Assembly (NCBI GenBank): GCA_964035545.1
Contig: OZ037768.1
Location: 7,741,241 to 7,805,240 of the forward strand
From: Bugula neritina
Lineage: Eukaryota > Bryozoa > Gymnolaemata > Cheilostomatida > Bugulidae
DNA length: 64,000 nucleotides
Reading direction: 5' to 3'
Shown: positions 63,733-64,000 of the stretch, piece by piece
Layout: each line of letters opens with the position of its first letter
Numbering within the stretch: the first letter of the stretch is position 1
Notes under the pieces: model-generated
What the model was told of the DNA's origin: nothing
Seen by the model: only the letters and a program-made list of their open reading frames with translations
The model's database searches: none
Position numbers and translations under genes: made by a program

Positions 63733-64000
63733 CTGCCAAGCCTACTATAAACATATAAAAGTTGTCTTGTGTTAAGTTGCGTTTATACCTCTACTGAAAA
63801 AAGTACCAAGTTTCAGTTAATTTCACTCGTCTGAGTACCTCTTAATAGTTTTACGAAACTCGGTGAAATCATATTGATGCGGAAGCTCACTTTCTAGTAG
63901 TAAAAAATGACTATTTGATGCCCTTTGAAAGCGTAGTGAATTGATAAAGTTGACAGCATAAAAGCGATGATGCAATTGATGCGTAGCCCATATAATTATA

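Overview
The window is nuclear DNA of an invertebrate animal. Genes are split into many short exons with GT-AG introns, base composition is strongly AT-rich, and introns carry tRNA-derived SINEs and minisatellites. The gene set (alpha-catenin, a HERC1-type giant E3 ligase, a CNG-type channel, UBE2G1, an ELL-type elongation factor) is bilaterian. A spiralian/lophotrochozoan source fits best, but that is an inference and I cannot name a phylum.

Layout: (1) <1-1393 (+), last two coding exons of an ELL-family elongation factor. (2) 2115-19507 (-), a complete 18-exon alpha-catenin (973 aa) whose reading frame closes across every junction. It has two candidate alternative first exons and a symmetric Tyr/Gly-rich cassette exon. 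(3) 24140-25115 (+), complete UBE2G1-type E2 (167 aa). (4) 25662-36304 (-), cyclic-nucleotide-gated channel (838 aa from the chosen Met). (5) 40297-42603 (-), an unrecognised 5-exon gene (244 aa). (6) 43720-49765 (+), a signal-peptide / CUB-domain / single-TM receptor-like protein (828 aa). (7) 50461-63570 and beyond (-), the 3' part of HERC1 (WD40 end, second RCC1-like domain, complete HECT; 1180 aa in window). Strands mostly alternate, giving three convergent pairs with close 3' ends (ELL/alpha-catenin, UBE2G1/CNG, CUB/HERC1) and two divergent pairs (alpha-catenin/UBE2G1, orphan/CUB).

The genes do not form a pathway. Alpha-catenin links cadherin-catenin complexes to actin. UBE2G1 and HERC1 belong to the ubiquitin system but are not known partners. 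The channel and the CUB protein are membrane proteins.

The most unusual structure is non-coding. Tandem arrays with unrelated units of 7, 12, 10, 17 and 10 bp, plus AT and CA/CG tracts, repeatedly lie directly against splice sites. One 25-copy array of a 10-mer is made of consecutive 5' splice-site-like units and includes the real donor of an alpha-catenin exon. Also notable are a near-perfect 158-bp palindrome in the CUB gene, four copies of a tRNA-derived SINE, and an alternative acceptor that would make the CUB receptor soluble. Exon boundaries were placed by eye from GT/AG, phase and protein family conservation; no alignment was run.
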